Position numbers and translations under genes: made by a program. Below are positions 9,501 to 18,955 of a stretch of 64,000 nt of DNA, piece after piece. Origin of the DNA: Pedobacter steynii (GTDB taxonomy: Bacteria; Bacteroidota; Bacteroidia; Sphingobacteriales; Sphingobacteriaceae); NCBI RefSeq assembly GCF_900103665.1, contig NZ_FNGY01000002.1:620001-684000 (forward strand), written 5' to 3'. The notes under the pieces are model-generated. The model saw only the letters and a list, made by a program, of their open reading frames with translations, was not told where the DNA came from and did no database searches. Position 1 is the stretch's first letter. Each line of letters opens with the position of its first letter.

Positions 9501-10151
9501 TTATTCCTCTTGTTTGTGTTTACAGTATTTTACTTTTAAATCGGCAGAGATTTCATCTGTGATTTTAATAATGTCATCAGGAGTATCGAAATTGTTGACA
9601 ATGATCTTGTCGCAACTTTCTCTGTAAGGCAATAAATATTCATGATACGCCGGAACCACATGATTTACCCATTTGTAAGTCACATCTTCTTCAGAATATC
9701 CACGTTCCATTCCATCACGTTTGATTCTTCTTGCCAGGGCAACTGCATTTTCCGCTTCTACAAAAATGCGGTGATCCAGCATGGCTGCGATCTCTTCAAA
9801 ATGCAAAATAAAAAGTCCTTCTACAATAATAATAGGAGCAGGATTGATCTCCAGAATTTTAGTTACTGCCAAAGGATTATTGAAATTATATTCCTTTTTG
9901 TAAATCACTTCCCCCTTTACCAGTTTTTTAATATCGAACAAGAACTGTTCTTTATCAATGGTTGAAGGTAAATCAAAATTATAAAGTTTGTTTTCTTCCT
10001 GAGTCATTTCTCCCACAGGAATGTAATAGTCATCCTGAGATACCAGGGTAACCTCATCATTTTTAAAATGATGTAAGAAACAATTTAAAAAAAAGGTTTT
10101 ACCGGAACCACTTCCCCCCGCAATACCAATGATAAATGGTTTATTGTTCAT
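9501..10151 (-). CDS. udk: Uridine kinase
   Basis: Phosphorylates uridine and cytidine for pyrimidine salvage. The N-terminal IGIAGGSGSGKT is a P-loop; SQDDYYIP and NFDLPSTID are the substrate-binding segments of the uridine kinase/PRK family, and IIIVEGLFILHFEE holds the Walker B-like strand. About 216 residues from the ATG at 10151. A start at 10163 (MDKTMNNKPF) is possible but lengthens the overlap with the upstream LysM gene from 11 to 23 bases. Its stop codon abuts the shared terminator. Overlap with the LysM gene suggests one transcript. Confidence 0.9.
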   Translation of the reverse strand: MNNKPFIIGIAGGSGSGKTFFLNCFLHHFKNDEVTLVSQDDYYIPVGEMTQEENKLYNFDLPSTIDKEQFLFDIKKLVKGEVIYKKEYNFNNPLAVTKILEINPAPIIIVEGLFILHFEEIAAMLDHRIFVEAENAVALARRIKRDGMERGYSEEDVTYKWVNHVVPAYHEYLLPYRESCDKIIVNNFDTPDDIIKITDEISADLKVKYCKHKQEE

Positions 10152-11415
10152 TGTCTTGTCCACCGTACGTTAAATTACAAAAAAATCTTTTGTCTAAGGC
10201 CCCTAATGCATCAGCAACAGCTTTAGTCATTACAATGATAACATCTTTTGTGGACTCATTCTCTGTAAATTTACCAACAACCTTTGCGAAGGTCGATCTG
10301 TTGCTCATTGGATTGGTGATTTTCATCACTGTTCCAATAGGTGCAGTGCGGTGTAATACCAGCATTTTTGAGGGGTCAAGATCCGGATCAGCGATCCAGA
10401 TTCCTGTTCCTTTTTCGTCCATTTGGTTGAGGCCATATCTGCTGGCCGGCAACCTTAACGAAGGATTTTTTATAGAATTTAAAGTATCCGCAGGATTTTC
10501 CACCTCATTGTGTGCTGAAGGTAGCGGTTTTGGCGGATACTGACCTCTGATTAATAATTTCTGACCCACAGTTAGTGAGTTGTTGATGAGTCCGTTTTTT
10601 GCTTTTAGCTGATCCATTGTCATCTTATAGGTCGTGGCAATGGAATATATCGTTTCATTGGAGGCAACAGTATGGACCAGAAGTTCCTCAGAAGAAGCTT
10701 CGGTGTTGGTTGGTGTGGTTTGTGCCGGACTGGTTTGATTTGCTGTGTTTTGGGCAGGATTAACTGGTTGTTTTTTAGGGAAAATAGGAACCAGAACATC
10801 TTCTTTTTTCTTAGTTTCTATTGGAGGGTTCTGTTGAGCTACGACAGCCGGGGTATTCGGTTTCGTGGTGCTTAGGGTTTCTGCAGGTTGTTCTTCTACT
10901 GCATTTTTAGCAGGGATTTTTAATAATTGGCCGATTTGCAGGTTTATTGACCTCATGTTATTGACCCTTTTGATCTCATTTACCGTGGTGCCATACTTTT
11001 CAGCAAGCATATTCAGGTTTTCTTTCTTCTGGACCGTATGTTCGATCAGACCACCTTCTGCTGCCTCATTTACACTGCTGTTGGAGGTATTGCTTTGAAC
11101 AGTAGGGCTTGTTTTACCGGAAGCCGTTGTTCTTCCCGGAGCTTGTTCCGAAACGAAAGGAACATTGGTAGGTACTTTAATGACCACACCAATCTGTAAG
11201 AACTTGTTGTCATTGAAAGTCATGATGTCTTTGGGAGTCACACTGTACCTTCTTCCGATAGAATAATAAGTGTCTTTGGCTATTACCTGATGGATGATTA
11301 GCTTTTTGCCGTTGCGGTTTTCTACGCCTATAGAATCCCTTGTGTTGGTATTCGCACTGGCAGCAGATAGGTTTAAAACCACTGCAAATAACGATACTAT
11401 ATAATATTTATACAT
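10141..11415 (-). CDS. Exported LysM-repeat protein with a C-terminal RlpA-like domain
   Basis: 424 residues from the ATG at 11415 (an ATG at 11442 adds nine residues before the signal peptide). MYKYYIVSLFAVVLNLSAAS is a signal peptide. Three LysM modules follow, about 40-85, 120-165 and 245-290, each with a YSIG/LNML/YSIA core and a terminal (I/L)LKIP-like strand. Between them are low-complexity Pro/Thr/Gln linkers. The last 90 residues (GTGIWIADPDLDPSKMLVLH, then APIGTVMKITNP) resemble the double-psi barrel of RlpA-like proteins. It probably binds peptidoglycan. The gene overlaps udk by 11 bases. Confidence 0.83.
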   Translation of the reverse strand: MYKYYIVSLFAVVLNLSAASANTNTRDSIGVENRNGKKLIIHQVIAKDTYYSIGRRYSVTPKDIMTFNDNKFLQIGVVIKVPTNVPFVSEQAPGRTTASGKTSPTVQSNTSNSSVNEAAEGGLIEHTVQKKENLNMLAEKYGTTVNEIKRVNNMRSINLQIGQLLKIPAKNAVEEQPAETLSTTKPNTPAVVAQQNPPIETKKKEDVLVPIFPKKQPVNPAQNTANQTSPAQTTPTNTEASSEELLVHTVASNETIYSIATTYKMTMDQLKAKNGLINNSLTVGQKLLIRGQYPPKPLPSAHNEVENPADTLNSIKNPSLRLPASRYGLNQMDEKGTGIWIADPDLDPSKMLVLHRTAPIGTVMKITNPMSNRSTFAKVVGKFTENESTKDVIIVMTKAVADALGALDKRFFCNLTYGGQDNEQ

Positions 11416-11598
11416 TAATGTCCTGTTAAATTTAATGAGCAATTATACGAATAATAAAAGAAAGCGGGAATTTTGAATATTAAACGCTCATTCCAAAGTG
11501 GTATTGTACGTCAAAATAACAATTTTCAAAACCATTTATACCCCCTATTGTTATATATGCGATCCCTATGATCAGAACAAAATAAAAAAATATATACC

Positions 11599-12078
11599 AT
11601 GGACGCAAAAGAAATCAGTTTAAATGAGAAGAAAGTAAAGCCGGTAGTAGATATGTTGAACGACTATCTGGCTAATTATCATATGCATTACCAGAAATTA
11701 AGAGGCTGTCACTGGAATGTCAAAGGTCAGAACTTTTTCACCCTGCACCTCAAATTCGAAGAGTTATATACCAATGCCCAGTTAACTATAGATGAAATTG
11801 CCGAGCGCGTACTGACCTTAGGAAAGGCACCGCACAGCCGTTTTTCAGATTACATCAAAGAATCAGTCATTAAAGAAGCAGATACAATCGGAATGAAGGA
11901 TTTGGATATGGTGGATGCCGTTCTCGACGATATGTCTCAGCTGATACAAATAGAAAGAGAATTATTAGATGCAACCGATGCGGCCGGCGACGATGGTTCC
12001 AATGATATGGTGAACAGATTTATGCAGTTCAAGGAAAAAAACACCTGGATGTTGCGTTCGTTTGCCGGTAAAAAATAG
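11599..12078 (+). CDS. dps: Dps-family ferritin-like DNA-protection protein
   Basis: 159 residues. Dps dodecamers oxidise and store iron and protect DNA under oxidative stress and starvation. The inter-subunit ferroxidase ligands are all present with the exact family spacing: H38, H50, D65 and E69 in GCHWNVKGQNFFTLH and IDEIAERV. The N-terminus has several lysines (KEISLNEKKVK), which can mediate DNA binding. It stands alone, divergent from the LysM gene, and is followed by its own terminator. Confidence 0.95.
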   Translation: MDAKEISLNEKKVKPVVDMLNDYLANYHMHYQKLRGCHWNVKGQNFFTLHLKFEELYTNAQLTIDEIAERVLTLGKAPHSRFSDYIKESVIKEADTIGMKDLDMVDAVLDDMSQLIQIERELLDATDAAGDDGSNDMVNRFMQFKEKNTWMLRSFAGKK

Positions 12079-12098
12079 AAGAACTTCCCTCCAATGAT

Positions 12099-12127
12099 AA
12101 AGACCATGCATTTATGTGTGGTCTTTT
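12099..12127 (+). terminator. Likely intrinsic terminator of dps
   Basis: AAAGACCA (12099-12106) pairs with TGGTCTTT (12119-12126) about 20 bases after the dps stop and is followed by T. The loop is 12 bases. The stem is short, so confidence is moderate. Confidence 0.6.
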
Positions 12128-12164
12128 CTATTTAATGGCTGTATGTCAAACAACAATTGTTTAA

Positions 12165-12172
12165 TATCTTTG
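12165..12172 (+). promoter_or_regulatory. Candidate Bacteroidota -7 promoter element for the UbiD gene
   Basis: TATCTTTG matches the Bacteroidota -7 consensus TAnnTTTG. It ends only 7 bases before the ATG at 12180, so the transcript would start at or within a few bases of the start codon, implying a leaderless or nearly leaderless mRNA. No clear TTTG -33 element is seen at the right spacing, so this may be chance. Confidence 0.35.
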
Positions 12173-12179
12173 GCGCGTA

Positions 12180-13994
12180 ATGGGATATAAAAGTTTAGCA
12201 GAATGTGTTGCCGATTTAGAGAAGCACGGCCATTTAATCAGGATTAAAGAAGAAGTAGATCCATATCTGGAGATGGCTGCCATTCATTTAAGGGTGTACG
12301 AACAACAGGGACCTGCCTTGTTGTTTGAAAAGGTTAAGGGAAGTCCTTTTCCGGCAGTGTCCAATTTGTTTGGCACCTTGGAGCGCGCTAAGTTTATGTT
12401 CAGGGATAGTCTGGATAAGGTAGAGCAGCTGGTCGGACTGAGGAATGACCCGATGAAGGTCCTGAAGAACCCTTTGAAGCTTCCGGGGATAGGTTTCACT
12501 GCATTAACTGCTTTGCCCTTAAAGCAAACCTTTAAATCTACGTTTAGCAAAACAACGATCAGTGCCTTGCCACAGATCGTGAACTGGCCTATGGATGGTG
12601 GCCCATTTATCACCATGCCACAGGTGTATACTGAAGATATTGATAAACCGGGAATCATGAATGCCAATCTGGGTATGTACCGCATCCAGCTTGCCGGCAA
12701 TGATTATATAAAAGATAAAGAGATTGGATTGCATTACCAGATCCACAGAGGAATAGGCGTGCATCAGTCTAAGGCCAACGCTAAGGGGCAGCCTTTAAAG
12801 GTGAGCATCTTTGTGGGCGGGCCGCCATCTCATCCGCTGGCAGCAGTCATGCCATTGCCGGAAGGGTTGTCAGAAATGACTTTTGCCGGTGCCCTGGGGA
12901 ACAGAAGGTTCCGGTATTTCTATGATGAAGAAGGCTTCTGTATTTCTGCAGATGCTGATTTTGTCATCACAGGGACTGTTTATCCTCAGGAAAACAAACC
13001 TGAAGGTCCTTTTGGAGACCACCTGGGCTATTATAGCCTGACGCATCCTTTTCCATTGATGAAGGTTCATAACGTGTACCACCGCAAGGATGCCATCTGG
13101 TCGTTTACCGTGGTTGGAAGACCTCCCCAGGAGGATACCAGTTTTGGTGCACTGATTCATGAAATTGCAGGATCGGCATTGCCGAAAGAAATTCACGGAT
13201 TAAAAGAACTGAATGCAGTAGATGCGGCAGGGGTACACCCTTTACTATTTGCGATTGGAAGTGAGCGTTATACCCCATTTCTTAAAGAACGCAGACCCCA
13301 GGAAATCCTGACCATTGCGAATCATATCCTGGGTAAGAACCAACTGAGTCTGGCAAAATACCTTTTTATTGCCGCCAGGGAAGATGATGAAACTTTAGAT
13401 ACGCACGATATTTCTGCTTTTATGCAGCATGTGTTGAGCAGGATAGATTTCCGGACCGACCTGCATTTCCATACGAATACGACGATTGATACCTTAGATT
13501 ATAGTGGTGATGGCTTAAACAGTGGTTCTAAAGTGGTGTTCGCTGCGGCGGGAGATCAACGCAGAACCTTATCTGCCCAGCTTCCATCCGGATTCAGTCT
13601 TCCTGAATCCTTTAAAGACGCACAGGTTGCGATTCCGGGGGTATTGACGATTCAGGGGCTTCCTTATGGAAGTCAGGATCAGGCGAACGGGGAAGTGGCA
13701 TCTTTAAATCAACACTTAAAGGGGCAAAATCTGGAGGGAATTGCTTTAATCGTTTTATGTGATGACAGTATATTTGCTGCTGAGACGATAAACAACCTGG
13801 TCTGGATTACTTTTACCCGGAGTAACCCTGCTTCGGATATTCACGGAATTGGTGCTTTTACGGAACATAAACATTGGGGCTGCACTGGTCCTGTGATCAT
13901 TGATGCACGTAAGAAGCCGCATCATGCACCGGAACTGATTAAAGATCCGGAAGTAGAAAAGAAGCTGGAGCGGTTTGCCGGATTGTTCAAATAA
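12180..13994 (+). CDS. UbiD-family decarboxylase
   Basis: 604 residues, as in the long Bacteroidota UbiD proteins. These enzymes decarboxylate aromatic or alpha,beta-unsaturated acids with prenylated FMN. Family signs are LRVYEQQGPALLFEKVKG near the N-terminus, IQLAGNDYI with IHRGIGVHQSKA in the centre, the PEGPFGDHLGYYS motif carrying the conserved acidic residue, and VVGRPPQEDTSFG. A role in menaquinone synthesis is plausible because Bacteroidota use menaquinone, but no other menaquinone gene lies here, so the substrate stays open. No UbiX-type prenyltransferase gene is seen in the window. Confidence 0.88.
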   Translation: MGYKSLAECVADLEKHGHLIRIKEEVDPYLEMAAIHLRVYEQQGPALLFEKVKGSPFPAVSNLFGTLERAKFMFRDSLDKVEQLVGLRNDPMKVLKNPLKLPGIGFTALTALPLKQTFKSTFSKTTISALPQIVNWPMDGGPFITMPQVYTEDIDKPGIMNANLGMYRIQLAGNDYIKDKEIGLHYQIHRGIGVHQSKANAKGQPLKVSIFVGGPPSHPLAAVMPLPEGLSEMTFAGALGNRRFRYFYDEEGFCISADADFVITGTVYPQENKPEGPFGDHLGYYSLTHPFPLMKVHNVYHRKDAIWSFTVVGRPPQEDTSFGALIHEIAGSALPKEIHGLKELNAVDAAGVHPLLFAIGSERYTPFLKERRPQEILTIANHILGKNQLSLAKYLFIAAREDDETLDTHDISAFMQHVLSRIDFRTDLHFHTNTTIDTLDYSGDGLNSGSKVVFAAAGDQRRTLSAQLPSGFSLPESFKDAQVAIPGVLTIQGLPYGSQDQANGEVASLNQHLKGQNLEGIALIVLCDDSIFAAETINNLVWITFTRSNPASDIHGIGAFTEHKHWGCTGPVIIDARKKPHHAPELIKDPEVEKKLERFAGLFK

Positions 13995-14021
13995 CCAGAT
14001 TGTTCAAATAAAAAATAAGGG

Positions 14022-14058
14022 CATAAAAAAAGGAAGTAAGCTACTTCCTTTTTTTATG
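14022..14058. terminator. Bidirectional intrinsic terminator between UbiD and OmpP1-like genes
   Basis: A perfect 17-bp stem: CATAAAAAAAGGAAGTA (14022-14038) pairs with TACTTCCTTTTTTTATG (14042-14058) with loop AGC. The A- and T-runs give a U-tract in both directions, suiting the two convergent genes. Confidence 0.9.
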
Positions 14059-14063
14059 TTTGA

Positions 14064-15551
14064 TTAAAACCTCACGCCAAAAGTTAAGAAAACATTGTTT
14101 CTTGCTACTTTAATATTTGCAACAGGTTCCGATTCGTTATTTAAGTAATAACCGCTCAGGTCTACATTATTTTCAACACGTTGGTAAGCAAGGTCAAAGT
14201 AATAGTTATTGATGCGGTAACCTAAACCTCCGGTGTATATTTTGGTGGCGAAATAATTGTCCTTATCATTTTTTAGCGCGCTGCCATTGTTACCGTAACC
14301 TGCTCTAAGGCTAAAAGCGTTATCTACTTTATATTCCGCACCTATTCTATAGTTCACGGTCTCTTTGTAGTTTTCCTTTATCGTTTGATTTGCTCTGTTT
14401 ATAGCGCCCTGGTTGTTGTCCTGATCTAAAGAGTAATGCATTGTGCTGTAATCGATATAGTCGATATCTGCTGAAATCAGGGCTTTGTTTGCAATCACAT
14501 AGCTGGCACCAAATGAACCTTTTAAGGGCGTACGCAATTGATACGTAAGGCTTGAAGTTGCTGTTGGATTCGAATAAATTCCAGGCATTGTTCCCGCATA
14601 TAGTTTCGAGTTTAAGTTGGTCGATTCCACATCGTCAAAGTACAACCAGGTCGGTGTTTGGAAAGTTACCCCTAAACGTAAGTTGGTTTCCGGTCTGTAA
14701 ATTAAGCCCAGACGGCCATTGATACCAGAACCTTTAACCTCTGAACTCACATTATAGCTCAGGTCATATTTAGAAGAATAGGTATCGTTGAATCCTGATT
14801 CGCTTACATTACGGTCATTCAGGTAACGGACATTTACGAAAGCGATACTTGCGCCGATATAGAATTGATTAGAGATATTTAATGCACCTGCAACGTTCAG
14901 TTCTGAGGTAGATCCTGTTCTGATTTCCGATTGTTTCTGGTTGCTAATTGATTCCACATTTGAGAGGAACTTGTCTGTGGGTGCATTGTAATCGATCATT
15001 TTCTGTCCCAAAGCCATGCTTTCAATGGTGTTATCGTCCAGTGCTGATCCTGATTTGAACCGGTTTGCTTCTTCTGTAAAATAATCGGTTACTGAGTTTG
15101 GTACGTTTGAACTCTCATAAGTATGGTTAGCCGTGAAATCATTGTTGCGGTTATAACCTACGCCAAAGACTGCACTGATGACCCCTTTTGTAGGATCCTG
15201 ACCTTTAGGTTTAAAAGTAGGGCTGTAGAATACAGCACCGATGTTATTGAGGTTTAACCTGTCTTTTGAAGCTGCTGTTGTCTGACCCAGAAAGCTGGCC
15301 TTTCCTTTCACCATGTTGAATTCCGGTGTCAGGCTAAACTCTGATTTTGTGAATAGACCTAAGCCTGCAGGATTACCTCCTAAAGAACTCATGTCTCCAC
15401 CTACGCCGATTTGTGCGCCGCCCATGCTTTTGAATCTGGCTGAGCTTCCGTAATTTGTTTGAGAAAAACGAAGGGCATCAGGGGTATATTGGGCATATAA
15501 TGATCCTGCAGTAGCTACTGTAGCTACTAAAGATAGTATCAGTTTTTTCAT
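14064..15551 (-). CDS. OmpP1/FadL-like outer membrane beta-barrel protein
   Basis: About 495 residues from the ATG at 15551, where MKKLILSLVATVATAGSLYA forms a normal signal peptide. An upstream in-frame ATG at 15596 would put 15 residues encoded by a hairpin before it and is rejected. The mature start YTPDALRFSQTNYGSSARF and MGGAQIGVGGDMSSLGGNPA, then the many alternating Tyr/Asn-rich strands ending in NNVFLTFGVRF with a terminal aromatic residue, fit the FadL/OmpP1 family of hydrophobic-compound channels. Substrate unknown. It converges with the UbiD gene. Confidence 0.85.
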   Translation of the reverse strand: MKKLILSLVATVATAGSLYAQYTPDALRFSQTNYGSSARFKSMGGAQIGVGGDMSSLGGNPAGLGLFTKSEFSLTPEFNMVKGKASFLGQTTAASKDRLNLNNIGAVFYSPTFKPKGQDPTKGVISAVFGVGYNRNNDFTANHTYESSNVPNSVTDYFTEEANRFKSGSALDDNTIESMALGQKMIDYNAPTDKFLSNVESISNQKQSEIRTGSTSELNVAGALNISNQFYIGASIAFVNVRYLNDRNVSESGFNDTYSSKYDLSYNVSSEVKGSGINGRLGLIYRPETNLRLGVTFQTPTWLYFDDVESTNLNSKLYAGTMPGIYSNPTATSSLTYQLRTPLKGSFGASYVIANKALISADIDYIDYSTMHYSLDQDNNQGAINRANQTIKENYKETVNYRIGAEYKVDNAFSLRAGYGNNGSALKNDKDNYFATKIYTGGLGYRINNYYFDLAYQRVENNVDLSGYYLNNESEPVANIKVARNNVFLTFGVRF

Positions 15552-15575
15552 TGGAGAATATTTTTTTACGGTTAT

Positions 15576-15625
15576 GAAGCGATGATCAGCATGCAACTTG
15601 CAAATAGCATGCTGATCATCGTTTC
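15576..15625 (-). promoter_or_regulatory. 19-bp inverted repeat in the leader of the OmpP1-like gene
   Basis: The arms 15576-15594 and 15607-15625 pair over 19 bp with one G-U pair; the core is CGATGATCAGCATGC and its complement, with a 12-base loop. Reading leftward it is not followed by a T-run. It ends 25 bases before the ATG at 15551, within the 5' leader of the OmpP1-like gene and after the stop of the glycine-rich gene. It could be a terminator without U-tract, a leader structure, or a binding palindrome. Confidence 0.5.
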
Positions 15626-15661
15626 AATTTGTATGTCTGAATAATAAAATATTTGATTTGG

Positions 15662-16639
15662 TTAGCCTCTTCCTGCTCTCGATGATCTGCCACCGCCGCC
15701 GCTTTCACCTGAAGACCTGCCGCTACCTCCACCTTCATTACCTCCACGTGATGGTGGGGGAGTATAAGTTGGCCTGTTTTGTTGAGGTTCTGGTCTGTAG
15801 CTTTCTCCACGGCTGGATCTTTCCTGACGTGGTGGGTTGTAGCCCTGATTGTCCGTTCTTGAGCTTTCTCCACGTGATGATCTGACGTTTTCTCTGGCAA
15901 CTCTGCCAGCGGCTCTGTTTGCTTCCCTGTTAGGTGCATAAGCTTCCGCTCTGCCTCCTCTGGAAATGACATTTCCGTTAAAGTCAGTCCTTACCGTTCC
16001 TCCTGATGATCCTCTGCCACCGTAAGATGATCTTGCTCCATCTCCATACGATCTTGTAGCTCTTGGGGCATTGGTTGTTCTGCCGGTATAGGTTCCGCCG
16101 CCAATGTATCCACCGCCGTAATAACCGCCTCCGTAGCCACCTCCATAGTATCCGCCACCATAATAACCACCTCCGTAGCCTCCGCCATAATAGCTATTCC
16201 ATCCCCATGGGTTATAGCCAAAAGGAGAATAATAATTGCCCCATCCATAATATGGAGAATTCCATAATGAACCGAAGCTAAGGCCTAAAGAGAAGCCGTT
16301 ATAGCCATATCCGTTGCCGTGGCCATAATATCCGTTGTCAAAATATGGATCGTAGTATGATCTCCATGGGCTGGAGTAAGAGAATCTGTTGATACGGGAA
16401 GAGTAATCCATGTCATAATACGGATCACTGGTGCCATAGTATTCGTCACTTTGATCGTAATCGTCCTGAGGTGCCTGTGTTCTTGGTCTTTCCTGCGGCG
16501 TATAGATCTGCGCCTTTGCAGTAGAGCCGTAAACATCATCCTCATGAGTGCTTTGCTGCGCGTACCTTGGCGCAGAGCAGGACGCAACAACAATTGTTGT
16601 CAGGGCCAGCATACTGGTGAATAAATGGTTAGGTTTCAT
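15662..16639 (-). CDS. Glycine/tyrosine-rich surface lipoprotein
   Basis: About 325 residues from the ATG at 16639 (MKPNHLFTSMLALTTIVVASC; lipobox VASC). A start at 16666 is possible but puts nine residues before the signal. The mature protein is low-complexity: an acidic Tyr/Asp segment (QDDYDQSDEYYG), a Tyr/Gly/Trp-rich stretch of YYGGGY and GGGYGGG repeats (about 160-195), then Arg/Ser/Gly-rich sequence to the C-terminus (ESGGGGRSSRAGRG). No enzyme domain is seen. Such vitellogenin-like prolipoproteins are common in Pedobacter and have no established function. Confidence 0.7.
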   Translation of the reverse strand: MKPNHLFTSMLALTTIVVASCSAPRYAQQSTHEDDVYGSTAKAQIYTPQERPRTQAPQDDYDQSDEYYGTSDPYYDMDYSSRINRFSYSSPWRSYYDPYFDNGYYGHGNGYGYNGFSLGLSFGSLWNSPYYGWGNYYSPFGYNPWGWNSYYGGGYGGGYYGGGYYGGGYGGGYYGGGYIGGGTYTGRTTNAPRATRSYGDGARSSYGGRGSSGGTVRTDFNGNVISRGGRAEAYAPNREANRAAGRVARENVRSSRGESSRTDNQGYNPPRQERSSRGESYRPEPQQNRPTYTPPPSRGGNEGGGSGRSSGESGGGGRSSRAGRG

Positions 16640-16672
16640 AACTATATGTTTTCTTTGTGTGTGCACGTTTTT

Positions 16673-16705
16673 TGTAGGTATAAATTTATAAATTTGTAGC
16701 CTACA
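16673..16705. promoter_or_regulatory. Palindrome and candidate -7 element between divergent lipoprotein and proS genes
   Basis: TGTAGG (16673-16678) and CCTACA (16700-16705) flank an AT-rich self-complementary core. TAAATTTG at 16689-16696 fits the TAnnTTTG -7 consensus and would start a proS transcript about 45 bases before its ATG. A TTTG at 16671-16674 is closer than the usual spacing, so the promoter call is weak. Confidence 0.3.
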
Positions 16706-16743
16706 TTACAAGCAAACTTACACAAAAAACGTTCCAAATAGTT

Positions 16744-18216
16744 ATGAGCAAAGGTATTACAAGTAAAAACGAAGATTATTCCCAGTGGTATAACGACATT
16801 GTTATAAAGGCTGACCTTGCAGAGCATTCTTCTGTAAAGGGGTGTATGGTGATAAAACCCTATGGATACTCCATTTGGGAGAAGATACAGGCGGTTTTGG
16901 ACCAAAAATTTAAAGATACAGGCCACAGTAACGCTTACTTTCCTTTATTCATTCCTAAGTCATATTTTTCTAAGGAAGCGTCCCATGTAGAAGGCTTTGC
17001 GACAGAATGTGCAGTTGTGACACATTATCGTCTTAAAAATGACGGAAACGGCAACATTATCGTAGATGAAACCGCAAAACTGGAAGAGGAACTGATCGTA
17101 AGACCAACTTCCGAAACCATCATCTGGAACACTTACAAAGGATGGATTCAATCTTACCGTGACCTTCCTTTACTGATTAACCAATGGGCTAACGTAGTAC
17201 GTTGGGAAATGCGTACCCGTTTATTCCTGCGTACCACAGAATTCCTTTGGCAGGAAGGGCATACTGCCCATTCTACCGCTCAGGAAGCAGTCGAAGAAAC
17301 GGAAAGAATGCTGGATGTCTATGCAGATTTCGCAGAAAACTGGATGGCTGTTCCGGTAGTTAAAGGGATCAAAACACCAAACGAGCGTTTCGCAGGTGCT
17401 TTAGAGACTTATTGCATTGAGGCTTTGATGCAGGATGGAAAAGCTTTACAGGCAGGAACATCACACTTCTTAGGTCAAAACTTTGCGAAAGCATTTGACG
17501 TGAAATTTACCAATAAAGAAGGTAAAATCGAACATGTATGGGCGACTTCATGGGGTGTTTCGACACGCTTAATGGGTGCTTTGATCATGGCACATAGTGA
17601 TGATGCCGGTTTGGTATTGCCTCCGAAATTAGCACCTATCCAGGTGGTGATCGTTCCGATCTATAAAGGAGAAGAAGACCTTAAAAATATCTCTGCTTTT
17701 GTGGATGAACTCATGCCGAAATTGAAAAAGATGGGCATCTCTGTAAAATATGACGACCGTGACACACAACGTCCGGGATTCAAGTTTGCCGAATACGAAT
17801 TGAAAGGCGTACCGATTCGTCTGGCAATTGGTGGCAGAGATATGGAAAATGGTACTGTTGAACTTGCCCGCAGGGATACAAGAGAGAAACAAACCGTAAT
17901 CCAGGAAGGTCTTGACATTCATATCGCTCAGTTACTGGAAGAAATTCAGGCTAATATTTACAATAAAGCAGCTGCATTCAGAACCGATCATACCACAGAC
18001 GCAAACTCTTATGATGAGTTTAAAGAATTGCTGGATGGCAAAGCCGGATTCATTTCTGCGCATTGGGATGGAACGCCTGAAACAGAGCAAAAGATTAAAG
18101 AAGAGACAAAAGCAACCATCAGGTGCATTCCTTTAAACAATAAGCTGGAAGATGGTGTTTGTATCTATTCTGGAAAACCATCTAAGCAAAGGGTTTTATT
18201 CGCCAGAGCTTATTAA
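16744..18216 (+). CDS. proS: Prolyl-tRNA synthetase, type 3 (archaeal/eukaryotic-like)
   Basis: 490 residues. Charges tRNA-Pro. The length and lack of the bacterial insertion domain place it in the ProS3 group, usual in Bacteroidota. Class II motifs are visible: [39 protein letters not shown] with WQEGHTAH, and the [11 protein letters not shown] and [20 protein letters not shown] segments. The anticodon-binding domain ([19 protein letters not shown]) follows, then a C-terminal domain ending FARAY. Three tRNA-Pro(TGG) genes lie 14 kb away. Confidence 0.96.
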   Translation: MSKGITSKNEDYSQWYNDIVIKADLAEHSSVKGCMVIKPYGYSIWEKIQAVLDQKFKDTGHSNAYFPLFIPKSYFSKEASHVEGFATECAVVTHYRLKNDGNGNIIVDETAKLEEELIVRPTSETIIWNTYKGWIQSYRDLPLLINQWANVVRWEMRTRLFLRTTEFLWQEGHTAHSTAQEAVEETERMLDVYADFAENWMAVPVVKGIKTPNERFAGALETYCIEALMQDGKALQAGTSHFLGQNFAKAFDVKFTNKEGKIEHVWATSWGVSTRLMGALIMAHSDDAGLVLPPKLAPIQVVIVPIYKGEEDLKNISAFVDELMPKLKKMGISVKYDDRDTQRPGFKFAEYELKGVPIRLAIGGRDMENGTVELARRDTREKQTVIQEGLDIHIAQLLEEIQANIYNKAAAFRTDHTTDANSYDEFKELLDGKAGFISAHWDGTPETEQKIKEETKATIRCIPLNNKLEDGVCIYSGKPSKQRVLFARAY

Positions 18217-18259
18217 TATTGATTGGAGCATTAGTATGCTTTAAATAAAAAGACACGGA

Positions 18260-18955
18260 ATGGATACGGAAAACTACGGTAAAATACTTAAAGAATTTGA
18301 GTGTAAGGCTTCTTTAAAACAAGCCATTTACAGGAATACAACAGAAATTTTTGAGCAGTTAAAAAAGCAATTGTCAAAGACTGCCGGGCGACTGAAACAT
18401 GATTACGGTGCGAAGGACAGTTCTGTAGAAATTGATTACAAAGAGAACAATAAGTTTGAAGCACAGCTGAAGTTTTCCGGTGACATGCTCATGGTATCGA
18501 TGCATAGCAATATCTTTAACTTTGAACCGACTCATTCTATATTTCAAACGAAATACATCAAGGATGATCCCTATTTGAGTTATTGCGGTATTATTTATAT
18601 CCACAATTTCCTGGCGGATTCCATTAGGTACAACCGGCTGGCAGATCAGGGTTCTCTGATCGCGCGCATCCTGATCAATAAAGACAAACACTTTATGGTA
18701 GAAGGAGAGGGCGCATTGGATTTCCTTTATCAGGACATTGCCAATAACCTGGTTACAGAAGAAAAGCTGACCGACATCATAGAAAGGTCAATTTTGTTCT
18801 GTTTGGATTCCGATCTGCTAATCCCTCCATTTGCGCAAATAAAAGACGTAACTTTAAATCAAAAACAATCCATGTTGGCTGCAAGCGGATTCCCTACAGG
18901 CAAACGCCTTGGATATCAGTTTAAAGCAGAAATAGAGCAAAATAATAACATATGA
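18260..18955 (+). CDS. Conserved hypothetical protein
   Basis: 231 residues, no signal peptide and no membrane segment; predicted soluble and cytoplasmic. I do not recognise a domain. Features are a helical, lysine-rich N-terminus (IFEQLKKQLSKTAGRLKHDY), a central beta-rich part (MLMVSMHSNIFNFEPTHSIF, YCGIIYIHNFLADSIRY) and a polar end. Its stop overlaps the start of the cystathionine gamma-synthase-like gene (ATGA), so translational coupling is likely. The proS stop is 43 bases upstream. Confidence 0.6.
   Translation: MDTENYGKILKEFECKASLKQAIYRNTTEIFEQLKKQLSKTAGRLKHDYGAKDSSVEIDYKENNKFEAQLKFSGDMLMVSMHSNIFNFEPTHSIFQTKYIKDDPYLSYCGIIYIHNFLADSIRYNRLADQGSLIARILINKDKHFMVEGEGALDFLYQDIANNLVTEEKLTDIIERSILFCLDSDLLIPPFAQIKDVTLNQKQSMLAASGFPTGKRLGYQFKAEIEQNNNI

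Noticed and set aside
15552-15596. Upstream ATG of the OmpP1-like gene
   Set aside because: The extra residues come from the hairpin sequence and would precede a normal signal peptide starting at 15551.
15616-15972. Open frame overlapping the glycine-rich lipoprotein gene
   Set aside because: Same strand, different frame over a low-complexity repeat; the composition is explained by the real gene.
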